From the NCBI GenBank assembly GCA_028688275.1, contig JAQTYN010000019.1, positions 1 to 58,135 on the forward strand: DNA of 58,135 bases, written 5' to 3'. The DNA comes from Gallionella sp. (lineage in GTDB: Bacteria; Pseudomonadota; Gammaproteobacteria; Burkholderiales; Gallionellaceae). The translations under genes were made by a program, and so were the position numbers. Shown here piece by piece: positions 29,029 to 37,888 of this stretch (its first letter is position 1; each line of letters starts with the position of its first letter). A model generated the notes under the pieces. It saw nothing but the letters and a program-made list of their open reading frames with translations. It was not told the origin of the DNA and did no database searches.

Positions 29029-29742
29029 ATGGCCGATAGCGTCATCGACATCCGCGCCCTATACAAAGCCTACACCACGGTGGCGGGCGATTTTCCTGTG
29101 TTGAAAGAGGTGAATCTGCGCATCGACGCGGGCGAGTTTGTGGCGATTATGGGGCCCTCTGGGTCGGGTAAATCCACCTTGATGAACATTCTCGGCTGTT
29201 TGGACAAACCCACGGGCGGGGATTATGTGTTGGACGGGCGCAGCGTGGCGGCGATGAACCGCGATGAATTGGCGCGCTTGCGCAATCACACTATCGGCTT
29301 TGTTTTTCAAGGGTTTAACCTCTTGCCGCGCATGTCCTTATTGGACAATGTGGCGTTGCCGCTGATTTATGCGGGCATGAAACACCGCGCCGAACGCCAT
29401 GCCCGCGCCCATGAATTATTGGCAAAAGTCGGGCTGGAAAGCAAAGCGTATTCGCTGCCCAGCCAAATTTCGGGTGGGCAACAACAACGCGTCGCTATCG
29501 CCCGTTCCTTGGTCAACCGCCCGCGCTTGTTGCTGGCGGATGAACCGACGGGGAATTTGGACAGCCACACCAGCGAGGAAATCATGGCGTTATTCGGCGA
29601 ACTTAACCGCGAAGGTATCACCATTGTGTTGGTGACCCACGAACTCGACATCGCCGACCACGCCAAACGCCAAGTGCGCTTTTTCGACGGGCGCATCGTC
29701 AGCGATTTAGCCACGCACGAACATCGGGAACAGCATAGATGA
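29029..29742 (+). CDS. MacB-type ABC ATPase subunit
   Basis: A 237-residue ATPase: Walker A GPSGSGKST (about 43), GFVFQGFNLLPRMSLLDNV, signature SGGQQQR and Walker [16 protein letters not shown]. It corresponds to the N-terminal half of E. coli MacB, which is here encoded separately from the permease. The permease gene follows after a 157-base spacer filled with palindromes. Confidence 0.93.
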   Translation: MADSVIDIRALYKAYTTVAGDFPVLKEVNLRIDAGEFVAIMGPSGSGKSTLMNILGCLDKPTGGDYVLDGRSVAAMNRDELARLRNHTIGFVFQGFNLLPRMSLLDNVALPLIYAGMKHRAERHARAHELLAKVGLESKAYSLPSQISGGQQQRVAIARSLVNRPRLLLADEPTGNLDSHTSEEIMALFGELNREGITIVLVTHELDIADHAKRQVRFFDGRIVSDLATHEHREQHR

Positions 29743-29770
29743 GCTTCATTATCGACGACACCATGATGTT

Positions 29771-29879
29771 TCTCCCCTCTCCCACAAGTGGGAGAGGGGA
29801 CGGGGGAGAGGGTATGCTTCCAGTAAAATTCAAAAACCGCCCTCTCCCTAACCCTCTCCCGCAAGCGGGCGAGGGGACA
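29771..29879. repeat. Tandem palindromes in the macB spacer
   Basis: CTCCCACAAGTGGGAG in a CCCCT/AGGGG frame, then a second unit CTCTCCCGCAAGCGGGCGAG, the same family as at 8340 and 16326. They would form hairpins in the message between ATPase and permease. Confidence 0.75.
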
Positions 29880-29899
29880 CACGCATGGGGAGTATTGAT

Positions 29900-31120
29900 A
29901 TGATCCTAGTCATGTTAGGCGAAGCATGGCGCGCCATGAATGCCAATCGCTTGCGGACGCTGCTGACCATGTTGGGCATGGTCATTGGCGTGGGCGCGGT
30001 GGTGTTGATGATGGCGGTGGGGCAGGGTGCGCAGTACGCCGTGAATCAAACCATCAGCGCGATGGGCAGCAATTTGTTTGTGTTGGTGTCGGGCAGCACC
30101 ACGGCGGGCGGCGTGCGGTCGGGCAGTGGCAACATTCCCACGCTGACCGTCAGCGATGCCGATGCTTTGATGGAATTAGCGGGCGTGCAAACCGCCGCGC
30201 CCATTCACCCTGGTAGCACCCAAGTGATGTATGGTCCTAGCAACTGGAGCACCTCCGTTATTGGCACGACCCCGTCGTATTTGGATGCACGCAGTTGGGC
30301 AGTGGTATCGGGCTTGCCGTTTACCGACTCTGACGTGCGCTCCGCCACGCGGGTGGTGCTAATCGGCAAAACCGTGGCGGAAAATTTATTCGGCGATGAT
30401 GACCCCGTGGGCAAAACCGTGCGTATCAAGCAAAGTCCCTTTCTTGTGCTGGGCGTACTCGCCAGCAAAGGGCAAAGTTTGGACGGGCGCGATCAAGATG
30501 ACACGCTGATTATTCCGCTCACCACGGTGCAGCGCAAAGTGTTCGGCAACGCCTTCCCAGGAGCGGTGCGCATGGTGATGGTGCAAAGTACCACGCCTGA
30601 AATGATGCCCATTCTAGAAAAATCCATCACCGCCTTGCTGCGTCAACGCCACCGCATTCGCGACGATATGGACAATGATTTTTCGTTGCGCAACCTCACC
30701 GCCGCCGCTGATTCAGCAGCCGAAACCACCCGCGTGATGTCCATGTTGTTAGGCGCGATTGCCTCCGTTTCGCTGTTGGTCGGCGGTATCGGGATTATGA
30801 ATATCATGCTGGTGTCGGTCACCGAACGCACCCGCGAAATTGGTATCCGCATGGCAATCGGCGCACGCGAGCGCGACATCCTCATGCAGTTTTTGCTGGA
30901 AGCCATGATGATTTCCCTCGCGGGTTGTGTCATTGGGCTACTGGTTGGCATCGGCGGTGCGTTATTGGTCAATGCCCTGACCGATACCGCCGTGATTATT
31001 TCCGCTAATTCTGCCGTGGTGGCATTCAGCGTGGCGGCGACAGTCGGGATTTTCTTCGGCTTTTACCCTGCCAAAAAAGCCGCACAACTCGATCCGATAG
31101 AAGCCTTGCGTTATCAATAG
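29900..31120 (+). CDS. MacB-type ABC permease subunit
   Basis: A ~406-residue permease with an N-terminal helix (TLLTMLGMVIGVGAVVLMM), a large MacB periplasmic domain and three C-terminal helices (about 285-385), ending FFGFYPAKKAAQLDPIEALR, the conserved MacB/FtsX ending. I favour the ATG at 29900 because GGGGAG lies 7 bases upstream; the ATG at 29885 adds five residues. With TolC-like, MacA and the ATPase it forms a complete tripartite exporter. Confidence 0.93.
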   Translation: MILVMLGEAWRAMNANRLRTLLTMLGMVIGVGAVVLMMAVGQGAQYAVNQTISAMGSNLFVLVSGSTTAGGVRSGSGNIPTLTVSDADALMELAGVQTAAPIHPGSTQVMYGPSNWSTSVIGTTPSYLDARSWAVVSGLPFTDSDVRSATRVVLIGKTVAENLFGDDDPVGKTVRIKQSPFLVLGVLASKGQSLDGRDQDDTLIIPLTTVQRKVFGNAFPGAVRMVMVQSTTPEMMPILEKSITALLRQRHRIRDDMDNDFSLRNLTAAADSAAETTRVMSMLLGAIASVSLLVGGIGIMNIMLVSVTERTREIGIRMAIGARERDILMQFLLEAMMISLAGCVIGLLVGIGGALLVNALTDTAVIISANSAVVAFSVAATVGIFFGFYPAKKAAQLDPIEALRYQ

Positions 31121-31280
31121 CTCAGCAAATAGACAGCACACGCTTATATCATTTATCCATAACACGAAGATCGTATCTCACGACTAAAAATCGTCTTTAA
31201 ATTGACGCAATTTGACAATCTGCTAATTGAATATACAGGTTAAATATAATTTAATATTGAAAATCATTATGTTATGTTTA

Positions 31281-31296
31281 TGGCTCGACTATTGCT
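31281..31296 (+). promoter_or_regulatory. Sigma-54-type promoter upstream of the CZB-like gene
   Basis: TGGCTC-N5-TTGCT, one mismatch from the TGGCAC-N5-TTGCA consensus with the invariant GG and GC correctly spaced. It lies 84 bases before the ATG in an AT-rich stretch. An activator site was not identified. Confidence 0.6.
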
Positions 31297-31304
31297 TGAA
31301 TTAG

Positions 31305-31357
31305 AAACCCTGTTTTATTTTGTGCTATTTTACCAAAATTGTCGTACAGGGTTTTTT
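31305..31357 (+). promoter_or_regulatory. Leader hairpin with U-tract
   Basis: AAACCCTGT (31305-31313) pairs perfectly with ACAGGGTTT (31346-31354), and TTT follows. If transcription starts near 31307 from the sigma-54 site, the hairpin would involve the very 5' end of the message and sit 23 bases before the start codon. It could act as an attenuator or stabilise the RNA. Confidence 0.45.
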
Positions 31358-31379
31358 GTTAAGGTTGGGAGAAAAAATC

Positions 31380-31853
31380 ATGTGCGAAGATACAGAAGAG
31401 CCTATAGATGAGCCAGTGCCGTTTAAGATATTCAATGGTTTTCGTCTGATTGATGTGCATTTGCAAGATCGTAAAGCCATAGAAAGTTATGTTCAGGGCA
31501 ATGCCAGCAGCGCAGAGGTTAGAGACAACGTTTGTTATCAAGATTGCCTATTTAGTGACTGGTTTCATGGCGCAGAAGAAAAAGTCCCAGAGCATCTGCC
31601 GTTGTTTGATCGACTTTGCAAAAACTGTGATGAATTTTATGAAACAGTGATGCAAGCTGCGCTGCTTAAAAAAATGGGTGACGAAACCTCTGCCAAGGCG
31701 ATATTAGGTGAGGATTCTCGATACGCGAAGTCATCGGCGCATTTTCAAGAGAGTGTTTTGACATTACATGACAAGTTGCATCAACAATATCGTCAAGTGG
31801 AATCGGACGTGGATGCGTTAAGTTTACAGCCTAATTTTCAGACTTTATCGTAA
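31380..31853 (+). CDS. Stand-alone CZB-like zinc-domain protein
   Basis: A 157-residue soluble protein. It contains HLQDRKAIE, then DCLFSDWFHG and PLFDRLCKNCDEFY in the order of the chemoreceptor zinc-binding (CZB) domain, whose usual motifs are an N-terminal His, C-x-F-G-x-W-x-x-G and a downstream H-xxx-H. Here the last His pair appears replaced by cysteine (LCKNC), so the zinc site would be unusual. CZB domains sense zinc or hypochlorite in chemotaxis and c-di-GMP enzymes; no such output domain is fused. The start at 31380 has GGGAG upstream, behind a sigma-54-like promoter. Confidence 0.6.
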   Translation: MCEDTEEPIDEPVPFKIFNGFRLIDVHLQDRKAIESYVQGNASSAEVRDNVCYQDCLFSDWFHGAEEKVPEHLPLFDRLCKNCDEFYETVMQAALLKKMGDETSAKAILGEDSRYAKSSAHFQESVLTLHDKLHQQYRQVESDVDALSLQPNFQTLS

Positions 31854-31859
31854 AAACAA

Positions 31860-31887
31860 TTGTAAATTTTCTGTTTGCCACTATAAT
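31860..31887 (+). promoter_or_regulatory. Promoter of tRNA-Val
   Basis: TTGTAA (31860-31865), 16-base spacer, perfect TATAAT (31882-31887), then the GC-rich discriminator GCGCGCC typical of stringently controlled stable-RNA promoters. Confidence 0.75.
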
Positions 31888-31899
31888 GCGCGCCTTCAC

Positions 31900-31976
31900 A
31901 GGCGGTTAGCTCAGTTGGCTAGAGCACTTGGTCGACATCCAAGGGGTCGTTGGTTCGAATCCAATACCGCCTACCA
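31900..31976 (+). tRNA. tRNA-Val (GAC)
   Basis: A full cloverleaf: acceptor AGGCGGT/ACCGCCT, T8 A9, D-stem GCTC/GAGC, anticodon stem CTTGG/CCAAG with loop TCGACAT, T-stem GTTGG/CCAAT with TTCGAAT loop, discriminator A and encoded CCA. The loop puts GAC at positions 34-36. Position 33, nearly always U in elongator tRNAs, is C here. The tRNA marks the left edge of the accessory island. Confidence 0.95.
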
Positions 31977-31984
31977 AACATCTC

Positions 31985-32020
31985 AAAGAGTTAAGCATAA
32001 ATTGCTTAACTCTTTTTGCT
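31985..32020 (+). terminator. Terminator of tRNA-Val
   Basis: AAAGAGTTAAGCA (31985-31997) pairs with TGCTTAACTCTTT (32003-32015) around a 5-base loop, and the T-run continues as TTTTTGCTTTT. It lies 8 bases after the CCA end. Confidence 0.9.
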
Positions 32021-32372
32021 TTTCTGTGGTCAAAACGTACCAACTTCGACAACTTTCCCAGCTCCTATTTTGGAAATAAACCCTCGCTCCACCGCAAACC
32101 ATCCTGTCTATGTTGCAAACCCTGAAAGTGTTGTTGGCGTCGTTTCTGGACGGTTTCATTTTTTGTTCATCATGGGCTTGCAAGTCTCGTTGCTATTGCC
32201 TTTTCCTGCTCACGCTCCTGCTCTTGGAATAAGCGTGAAGGTGATGCGAAGGTGAAATCAACCGCTCGGATTATGCAGCTCATAACAGGCTTTCGCATTA
32301 CAATCGCACGCTAGATTCACGCGGCTATATTTTTAAAACCTTCCGCTACTGCGAACAATAAAACGACAACAC
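32021..32372. other. Spacer between tRNA-Val and hsdM
   Basis: No supported gene. Several short frames are open on both strands but lack ribosome-binding sites and recognisable products. I searched by eye for a repeat of the tRNA 3' end here and beyond and did not find one. The hsdM promoter is presumably in this stretch. Confidence 0.4.
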
Positions 32373-34856
32373 ATGGCAATCAAAAAATCAGACCTCTACT
32401 CCTCCCTTTGGGCTTCTTGCGATGAACTGCGTGGCGGCATGGATGCCAGTCAGTACAAGGATTACGTCCTGTTCATGTTGTTTATCAAATACGTTTCGGA
32501 CAAGTATGCCAATTACGACGGATTTGAGCCGCCGATTGTCATTCCCACAGGTGCCAGTTTTGAGGCGATGATTAAGCTCAAGGGTGATAGCGATATTGGC
32601 GGCAAGATCAACACTCAGATTATTCAACCACTGATTGACGCAAACAACAGTCGCCTTGCTCGCACCGATTTTCCTAATTTTAATGATCCAAACAAACTGG
32701 GCGAGGGCAAAGATCGGGTCGATAAACTGACCAACCTGATTGCCATTTTCCAAAAGCCAGAGCTGGATTTTTCAAAGAATCGTGCTGAGAACGACGACAT
32801 CCTAGGCGATGCTTACGAATACCTGATACGGCACTTTGCCTCGCTGAGTGGCAAGAGCAAGGGTCAGTTTTACACGCCCGCTGAAGTCAGTCGCATCATT
32901 GCCAAAGTGATCGGCATTAGTCCGCACAACACCACCGCAAGCACATACGCCTACGATCCCACTTGCGGTTCTGGCTCGCTGTTGTTGAAAGTCGCCGCTG
33001 AGGCAGGCAAGCACATCACGCTGGAGGGACAGGAAATGGATGTCACCACGGCGGGTCTCGCCCGTATGAACATGATTCTGCACGACTTCCCGACCGCCAA
33101 AATCCAGCAGGGCAACACGCTCGCCACGCCCAAATTCAAGGATGCTGACCGCTTACGCACCTATGACTATGTGGTCGCGAATCCGCCGTTTTCGGATAAG
33201 ACTTGGAGCAATGGACTTACTCCCACAAATGACCCCTACCAACGCTTTGCTTGGGGTGAACCCCCCAGAAAGCAAGGCGACTTTGCCTATTTGCTGCACA
33301 TCATTCGCTCCATGAAAAGCACGGGCAAAGGCGCGTGTATTCTGCCGCATGGCGTGCTGTTCCGTGGCAACGCCGAGGCAGTTGTCCGTCAAAAATTAGT
33401 GCGTGCTGGCATACTCAAAGGCATCATCGGGCTGCCCGCCAACTTATTCTATGGCACAGGCATTCCCGCCTGTATCTTGGTACTAGACAAAGAAAACGCC
33501 TCCGCGCGCAAAGGCATCTTTATGATTGATGCCTCCAAAGACTTTATCAAAGACGGCTCCAAAAATCGCCTGCGTGAACAAGATATACACAAAATTGTCG
33601 ATGCTTTTAGCAAGCTGACCGAGCTGCCACGCTACGCCCGCATGGTGCCGTTTGCCGAAATCGCTGACCCCAAAAACGACTACAACCTTAATTTGCCGCG
33701 CTACATTGACAGCTCCGAACCCGAAGATCTGCAAGACATTGAAGGGCATCTGCGCGGCGGCATCCCCGCGCGTGACCTTGACGCGCTGAGTGATTATTGG
33801 AAAGTGATCCCCGCCGTGCGCAGCACCTTGTTCGACTCATCTGCGCGAGCGGGTTATGCCCAGCTCAAATTGCCGATTGCCGAAGTGAAGTCCGCCATCT
33901 TTGCCCATCCGCAATTTACCGCATTTAATCAAACCGCCAGCCAAGTGTTTAGTGATTGGGCGAACGTCGCCACCCCGCTGCTAAAAGGATTTGCACAAAA
34001 CAGTCACCCCAAACCGCTCATTGAAACCCTGTCCGAGGACTTGCTGGCACGCTTCAAAGCCACCCCCTTGGTCAATGCCTACGACCTATACCAGCACCTC
34101 ATGGACTATTGGGCGGAAACCATGCAAGACGATTGCTACCTGATCGCCAGCACAGGTTGGTACGCAGGCGCGCAGCCCCGCGAGATTGTGCAAATCAAAA
34201 ACAAAGAGAACAAACTGGTTTGGCCAGAAGCCCATGATTACAAAAAAGGCAAACGCCGCTTCAAGTCCGACTTGATACCCGCCACGCTGTTAATCTCCTT
34301 CTATTTTTATACAGAGCAACATGCGATTTCAACGCTAGAAACCGAACTCGCGGGCATCGAGCAACAACTAGATGAACTGCGCGAAGAACAATGCGGCGAA
34401 GAAGGCTTACTTGCCACCGCCAACGAAGCCGACGAAGGACAGCCGCCCAAAATCACCGCCAAAAGTTTAAAAGCCGCCATAAAAGCCATCTCCAACGATC
34501 CAGACGATGCTGATGCTAAGCAATCCCTTCAGCAATACATCGCCCTGCTCGACCAACAATCGGACATCAAAGCCCAGCTCAAAGCCGCGCAAGATGAGCT
34601 TGAGGACAAGATAGACGCGAAGTATCCCCTGCTCAGCGAAGACGACATCAAAACCTTAGTGGTGGATGAAAAATGGCTGAGCATCTTGGCGCAAGCGGTA
34701 CAAGGCGAATTGGATCGTGTGTCACAAACCCTCACGGGGCGCATCAAGCAACTTGCCGAACGCTACGCCGAACCGTTGCCGCAACTGGCAAACGATGTGG
34801 CAATACTCAATGCCAAGGTTGAAGCACATTTGAAACAAATGGGGTTTCAGCTATGA
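32373..34856 (+). CDS. hsdM: Type I restriction-modification methyltransferase HsdM
   Basis: An 827-residue N6-adenine methyltransferase. The HsdM N-terminal helical domain (SLWASCDELRGGMDASQYKD) is followed by the SAM motif DPTCGSGSLLLK (about 195-206) and catalytic NPPF (about 270). After the methylase domain (to about 500) there is a long extra region with a charged coiled coil (about 640-720), making it much longer than the ~500-residue classic HsdM. It methylates the host site with HsdS and forms the nuclease complex with HsdR. The stop overlaps the KilA-N gene start as ATGA. Confidence 0.95.
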   Translation: MAIKKSDLYSSLWASCDELRGGMDASQYKDYVLFMLFIKYVSDKYANYDGFEPPIVIPTGASFEAMIKLKGDSDIGGKINTQIIQPLIDANNSRLARTDFPNFNDPNKLGEGKDRVDKLTNLIAIFQKPELDFSKNRAENDDILGDAYEYLIRHFASLSGKSKGQFYTPAEVSRIIAKVIGISPHNTTASTYAYDPTCGSGSLLLKVAAEAGKHITLEGQEMDVTTAGLARMNMILHDFPTAKIQQGNTLATPKFKDADRLRTYDYVVANPPFSDKTWSNGLTPTNDPYQRFAWGEPPRKQGDFAYLLHIIRSMKSTGKGACILPHGVLFRGNAEAVVRQKLVRAGILKGIIGLPANLFYGTGIPACILVLDKENASARKGIFMIDASKDFIKDGSKNRLREQDIHKIVDAFSKLTELPRYARMVPFAEIADPKNDYNLNLPRYIDSSEPEDLQDIEGHLRGGIPARDLDALSDYWKVIPAVRSTLFDSSARAGYAQLKLPIAEVKSAIFAHPQFTAFNQTASQVFSDWANVATPLLKGFAQNSHPKPLIETLSEDLLARFKATPLVNAYDLYQHLMDYWAETMQDDCYLIASTGWYAGAQPREIVQIKNKENKLVWPEAHDYKKGKRRFKSDLIPATLLISFYFYTEQHAISTLETELAGIEQQLDELREEQCGEEGLLATANEADEGQPPKITAKSLKAAIKAISNDPDDADAKQSLQQYIALLDQQSDIKAQLKAAQDELEDKIDAKYPLLSEDDIKTLVVDEKWLSILAQAVQGELDRVSQTLTGRIKQLAERYAEPLPQLANDVAILNAKVEAHLKQMGFQL

Positions 34857-35257
34857 GCAAGAAAACGACCATCAGCGTGCTGGGAACACCGATTAGCATC
34901 CTGTCTCAACGGGAAGATGATTACATCTCCCTGACTGATATGCTGAAGGCAAAGGACGGCGATTTTTTTATCTCCGATTGGTTGAGAAACCGCAATACGG
35001 TCGAATTTCTCGGAATATGGGAGCGCGTTCACAATCCAGATTTTAATTATGGCGAATTCGCCCTAATTAGAAGCCAAGCGGGATTGAATAGCTACAAAAT
35101 CAGTGTCAAAGAATGGGTTGCCAAAACTAACGCAGTCGGGCTAAGAGCGACGACTAAACTCTTCCGCAACGCTACCGCCGAGTTTTTGATGTTCACCAAT
35201 CACGCAACCCTTTCCAAAATGGCAGTCGCTCGCATTTCAAAAGGTTTCCAACTATGA
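34853..35257 (+). CDS. Short KilA-N domain protein
   Basis: A 134-residue protein. YISLTDMLKAKDG, then SDWLRNRNTVEFLGIWERVHNPDFN match the KilA-N DNA-binding domain found in phage and restriction-island proteins. Full-length relatives continue for ~130 more residues; here the frame diverges after TNAVGL and ends in KGFQL, so the C-terminal half is missing or replaced. It overlaps hsdM by 4 bases and fic by 4 bases (ATGA at both joints). A regulatory role in the operon is likely, but decay is also possible. Confidence 0.8.
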   Translation: MSKKTTISVLGTPISILSQREDDYISLTDMLKAKDGDFFISDWLRNRNTVEFLGIWERVHNPDFNYGEFALIRSQAGLNSYKISVKEWVAKTNAVGLRATTKLFRNATAEFLMFTNHATLSKMAVARISKGFQL

Positions 35258-36345
35258 CAACCATCCAACCCTTGCCACTCACGCAAGTCATTGAAACCCG
35301 TGCGGTGTTGAAAAAGCTTGCCCGTGCGCATCAAGCCTTGGCTGAGTTGAAAGGCGTGGTAGCCAGCATCCCCAACCAGAGCATCCTTATCAGCACGCTC
35401 TCTTTGCAGGAAGCGAAAGACAGCTCCGCGATTGAAAACATCATTACCACCCATGACGACTTGTACCGCAGTGACAGTGCCACGCGGCAGTTTGTCACCG
35501 TGGCGGCGAAAGAAGTGCATAACTATGCCACTGCCTTGCGCAACGGCTTCGAGCAGGTCAAGCGCACGGGGCTGCTGACCAATAACGACATTTTGGAAAT
35601 CCAAGCCAGTATTGAGGAGAGCCGTGCTGGTTTTCGCAAGTTGCCTGGCACTGCGCTGAAAAACGACCTCACGGGCGCAACGGTGTACACGCCGCCGCAA
35701 CACCCTGATGAAATTATCGCCTTGATGACCAATCTGGAACGCTTTATCAATGAAGACGCGATATGTGACTGGGACGTGCTCACCAAAATGGCGGTGATCC
35801 ATCACCAGTTTGAAAGCATTCATCCCTTCTATGACGGCAACGGCAGAACGGGGCGCATCATCAATATCCTGTATTTGGTGCAGCATGATTTGCTGGGCAG
35901 CCCTGTGCTTTACTTGAGTCGCTACATCAACCAGCACAAAGCCGATTACTACCGCCTGTTGCAAACCACCCGCGACACGGGCAATTGGGAGGACTGGCTA
36001 TTATTCATGCTCGAAGGTGTCGAACAGACTTCCTGTCAAACCACCTCTCTGGTCGTGGACATCAAAGCCCTTATGCAGCAATACAAGCATCGTCTGCGCA
36101 ATGAGTTGCCCAAAATTTACAGTCAGGATTTAATCAACAACCTGTTCCGCCACCCTTACACCAAGATTGAGTTTCTGGCTTCCGAGCTACAGGTTGTGCG
36201 TCAGACTGCCGCGCGTTATCTCGATGAAGTGGCCGCCTTGGGCTTGCTCAGCAAACATAAAATCGGCAAGGACAATTACTACCTCAATGACGCGCTGTCA
36301 CAGCTTTTACAAAATGTGAGTGTCCAGCCGAAAGATCAGTTATGA
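35254..36345 (+). CDS. Fic-family AMP-transferase
   Basis: A 363-residue protein with the full active-site motif HPFYDGNGRTGR (about residues 190-201), where His and the GNGR anion hole catalyse AMP transfer to target hydroxyls. The inhibitory-helix motif SSAIEN lies N-terminal (about 57-62), marking a class II Fic that holds itself inactive. The C-terminal region (about 290-355) is a winged-helix-like domain (EFLASELQVVRQTAARYLDE), so DNA binding is probable. It sits between hsdM and hsdS in the same operon. Confidence 0.93.
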   Translation: MTTIQPLPLTQVIETRAVLKKLARAHQALAELKGVVASIPNQSILISTLSLQEAKDSSAIENIITTHDDLYRSDSATRQFVTVAAKEVHNYATALRNGFEQVKRTGLLTNNDILEIQASIEESRAGFRKLPGTALKNDLTGATVYTPPQHPDEIIALMTNLERFINEDAICDWDVLTKMAVIHHQFESIHPFYDGNGRTGRIINILYLVQHDLLGSPVLYLSRYINQHKADYYRLLQTTRDTGNWEDWLLFMLEGVEQTSCQTTSLVVDIKALMQQYKHRLRNELPKIYSQDLINNLFRHPYTKIEFLASELQVVRQTAARYLDEVAALGLLSKHKIGKDNYYLNDALSQLLQNVSVQPKDQL

Positions 36346-36392
36346 AGCCTAACAGGTGTCCGAAAACGGAATTTTTTAACATGAGCAGCAAA

Positions 36393-36426
36393 ACGTGTTA
36401 TCAAAAGTGTAATTTCATTAACACGT
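36393..36426. promoter_or_regulatory. Inverted repeat upstream of hsdS
   Basis: ACGTGTTA (36393-36400) and TAACACGT (36419-36426) are perfect inverted repeats 18 bases apart, and a third partial copy ACGTGTCA follows at about 36435. This 160-base gap is the only sizeable break in the restriction operon. It could be an operator, for example for the winged-helix Fic protein. Confidence 0.5.
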
Positions 36427-36505
36427 CAGATGCAACGTGTCACCGAAACAGCGGTTTTGTGGAGACGTTGGAAAACAATGGACAGTGGATAGTGGGGAGT
36501 GGAAA

Positions 36506-37888
36506 GTGAAAAACCGCGACGACGCTCAACTTTCAACTGTCAATTCTCAATTGAAAAACGGCTACAAACAAACCGAGGTGGGGGTGATTCCTGAGGATTG
36601 GGAGGTTTCCACTGTCGGAATTGAGTTTGATATTCAATTAGGGAAAATGCTCGATGCAGAGAAGAATGTCGGCATACCAAAGCCATATTTGGGCAATAAA
36701 TCTGTCCAGTGGAATCGGATAGACGTAAGCGACTTGTCTATGATGGCGATGTCACCTACGGATTTGCAACGCTATCGCCTTATGCGAGGAGATTTGCTTG
36801 TATGTGAAGGCGGAGAGGTTGGGCGTGCAGCAATCTGGGATGATCCAATGCCAGATTGTTACTACCAAAAGGCACTACATAGACTGCGACCAAAGCGCGG
36901 CTTTGATTCAGGGCTAATGGCGGAATTGCTTCGTTATTGGGCTGATCGTGGCTTGTTGGCGAACTATGTTACACAAACCAGCATTGCGCACCTGACGCGC
37001 GAAAAATTCAATGATGTTCCAATGTCAGTACCGCCTCTCCCTGAACAACGCGCCATCGCTACCGCGCTATCCGATGTAGATGCTTTGCTGGCGGCGCAGG
37101 ACAAGCTCATCGCCAAAAAATGCGACCTCAAACAAGCTGCTATGCAGCAACTCCTCACAGGCAAACAAAGACTGCGAAAGACAGGGGAGAATGGCGAGTG
37201 GATGGTCGATAGCGCAGGCAATCCCGTGTTTTTTAGCGGGGAGTGGGAGGTGAAAACGCTTGGCGATTTATTTACCTTTAGTGGCGGCTATTCGGCTTCA
37301 CGCGACCAACTATCCGTCGAAGGTCACTGTTACCTGCATTACGGCGATATTCATGGCTCGTCAAAAACGTCCATTGATACGGAAGTTGACTATCAAGACA
37401 TACCCAAACTCGACATCCCGCTGAAGCAGGTTTCAACTAAGTCTTTACTCAAGGACGGCGATGTCGTGTTCGTTGATGCGTCCGAAAATGACGAAGGAAC
37501 GAGTAAGCATGTCGTGGTGGCGAATAGAAACAACCTGCCATTTATTTCTGGCTTACACACGATAGTTGCTAAGAGCAAGACTGATGAACTCACTCACGAG
37601 TATCGACACTACTGTTTTCAAACAGCAGCGATTCGTCAGCAATTTCTTTTCTACGCGGTAGGTACAAAGGTTTCAGGTATCAGCAAGTCCAACATTCCGA
37701 AGTTGACGCTGCCCGTACCTTCTATCCCAGAACAAACCGCCATCGCTACCGTCCTTTCCGATATGGACACCGAACTCGCCGCCCTAGCGCTACAACGCGA
37801 CAAAACCCGCGCCCTTAAACACGCCATGATGCAAGAGCTGCTGACGGGCAAAATACGACTGATTCTCAAGGCAGATAATCATGGTTGA
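36506..37888 (+). CDS. hsdS: Type I restriction specificity subunit HsdS
   Basis: About 460 residues with two target-recognition domains, each followed by a conserved helical region: first [20 protein letters not shown] ending LLTGKQRL, second [18 protein letters not shown] ending LLTGKIRL. The two conserved helices set the spacing of the bipartite target. [17 protein letters not shown] before the first domain is typical of HsdS. I chose the GTG at 36506 with GGGGAG seven bases upstream; another GTG at 36437 is possible. The end overlaps hsdR by 8 bases. Confidence 0.93.
   Translation: MKNRDDAQLSTVNSQLKNGYKQTEVGVIPEDWEVSTVGIEFDIQLGKMLDAEKNVGIPKPYLGNKSVQWNRIDVSDLSMMAMSPTDLQRYRLMRGDLLVCEGGEVGRAAIWDDPMPDCYYQKALHRLRPKRGFDSGLMAELLRYWADRGLLANYVTQTSIAHLTREKFNDVPMSVPPLPEQRAIATALSDVDALLAAQDKLIAKKCDLKQAAMQQLLTGKQRLRKTGENGEWMVDSAGNPVFFSGEWEVKTLGDLFTFSGGYSASRDQLSVEGHCYLHYGDIHGSSKTSIDTEVDYQDIPKLDIPLKQVSTKSLLKDGDVVFVDASENDEGTSKHVVVANRNNLPFISGLHTIVAKSKTDELTHEYRHYCFQTAAIRQQFLFYAVGTKVSGISKSNIPKLTLPVPSIPEQTAIATVLSDMDTELAALALQRDKTRALKHAMMQELLTGKIRLILKADNHG

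Noticed and set aside
36381..36509. Short ORF before hsdS with its own ATG
   Set aside because: It has no ribosome-binding site or known features and overlaps the inverted repeat and the hsdS start.
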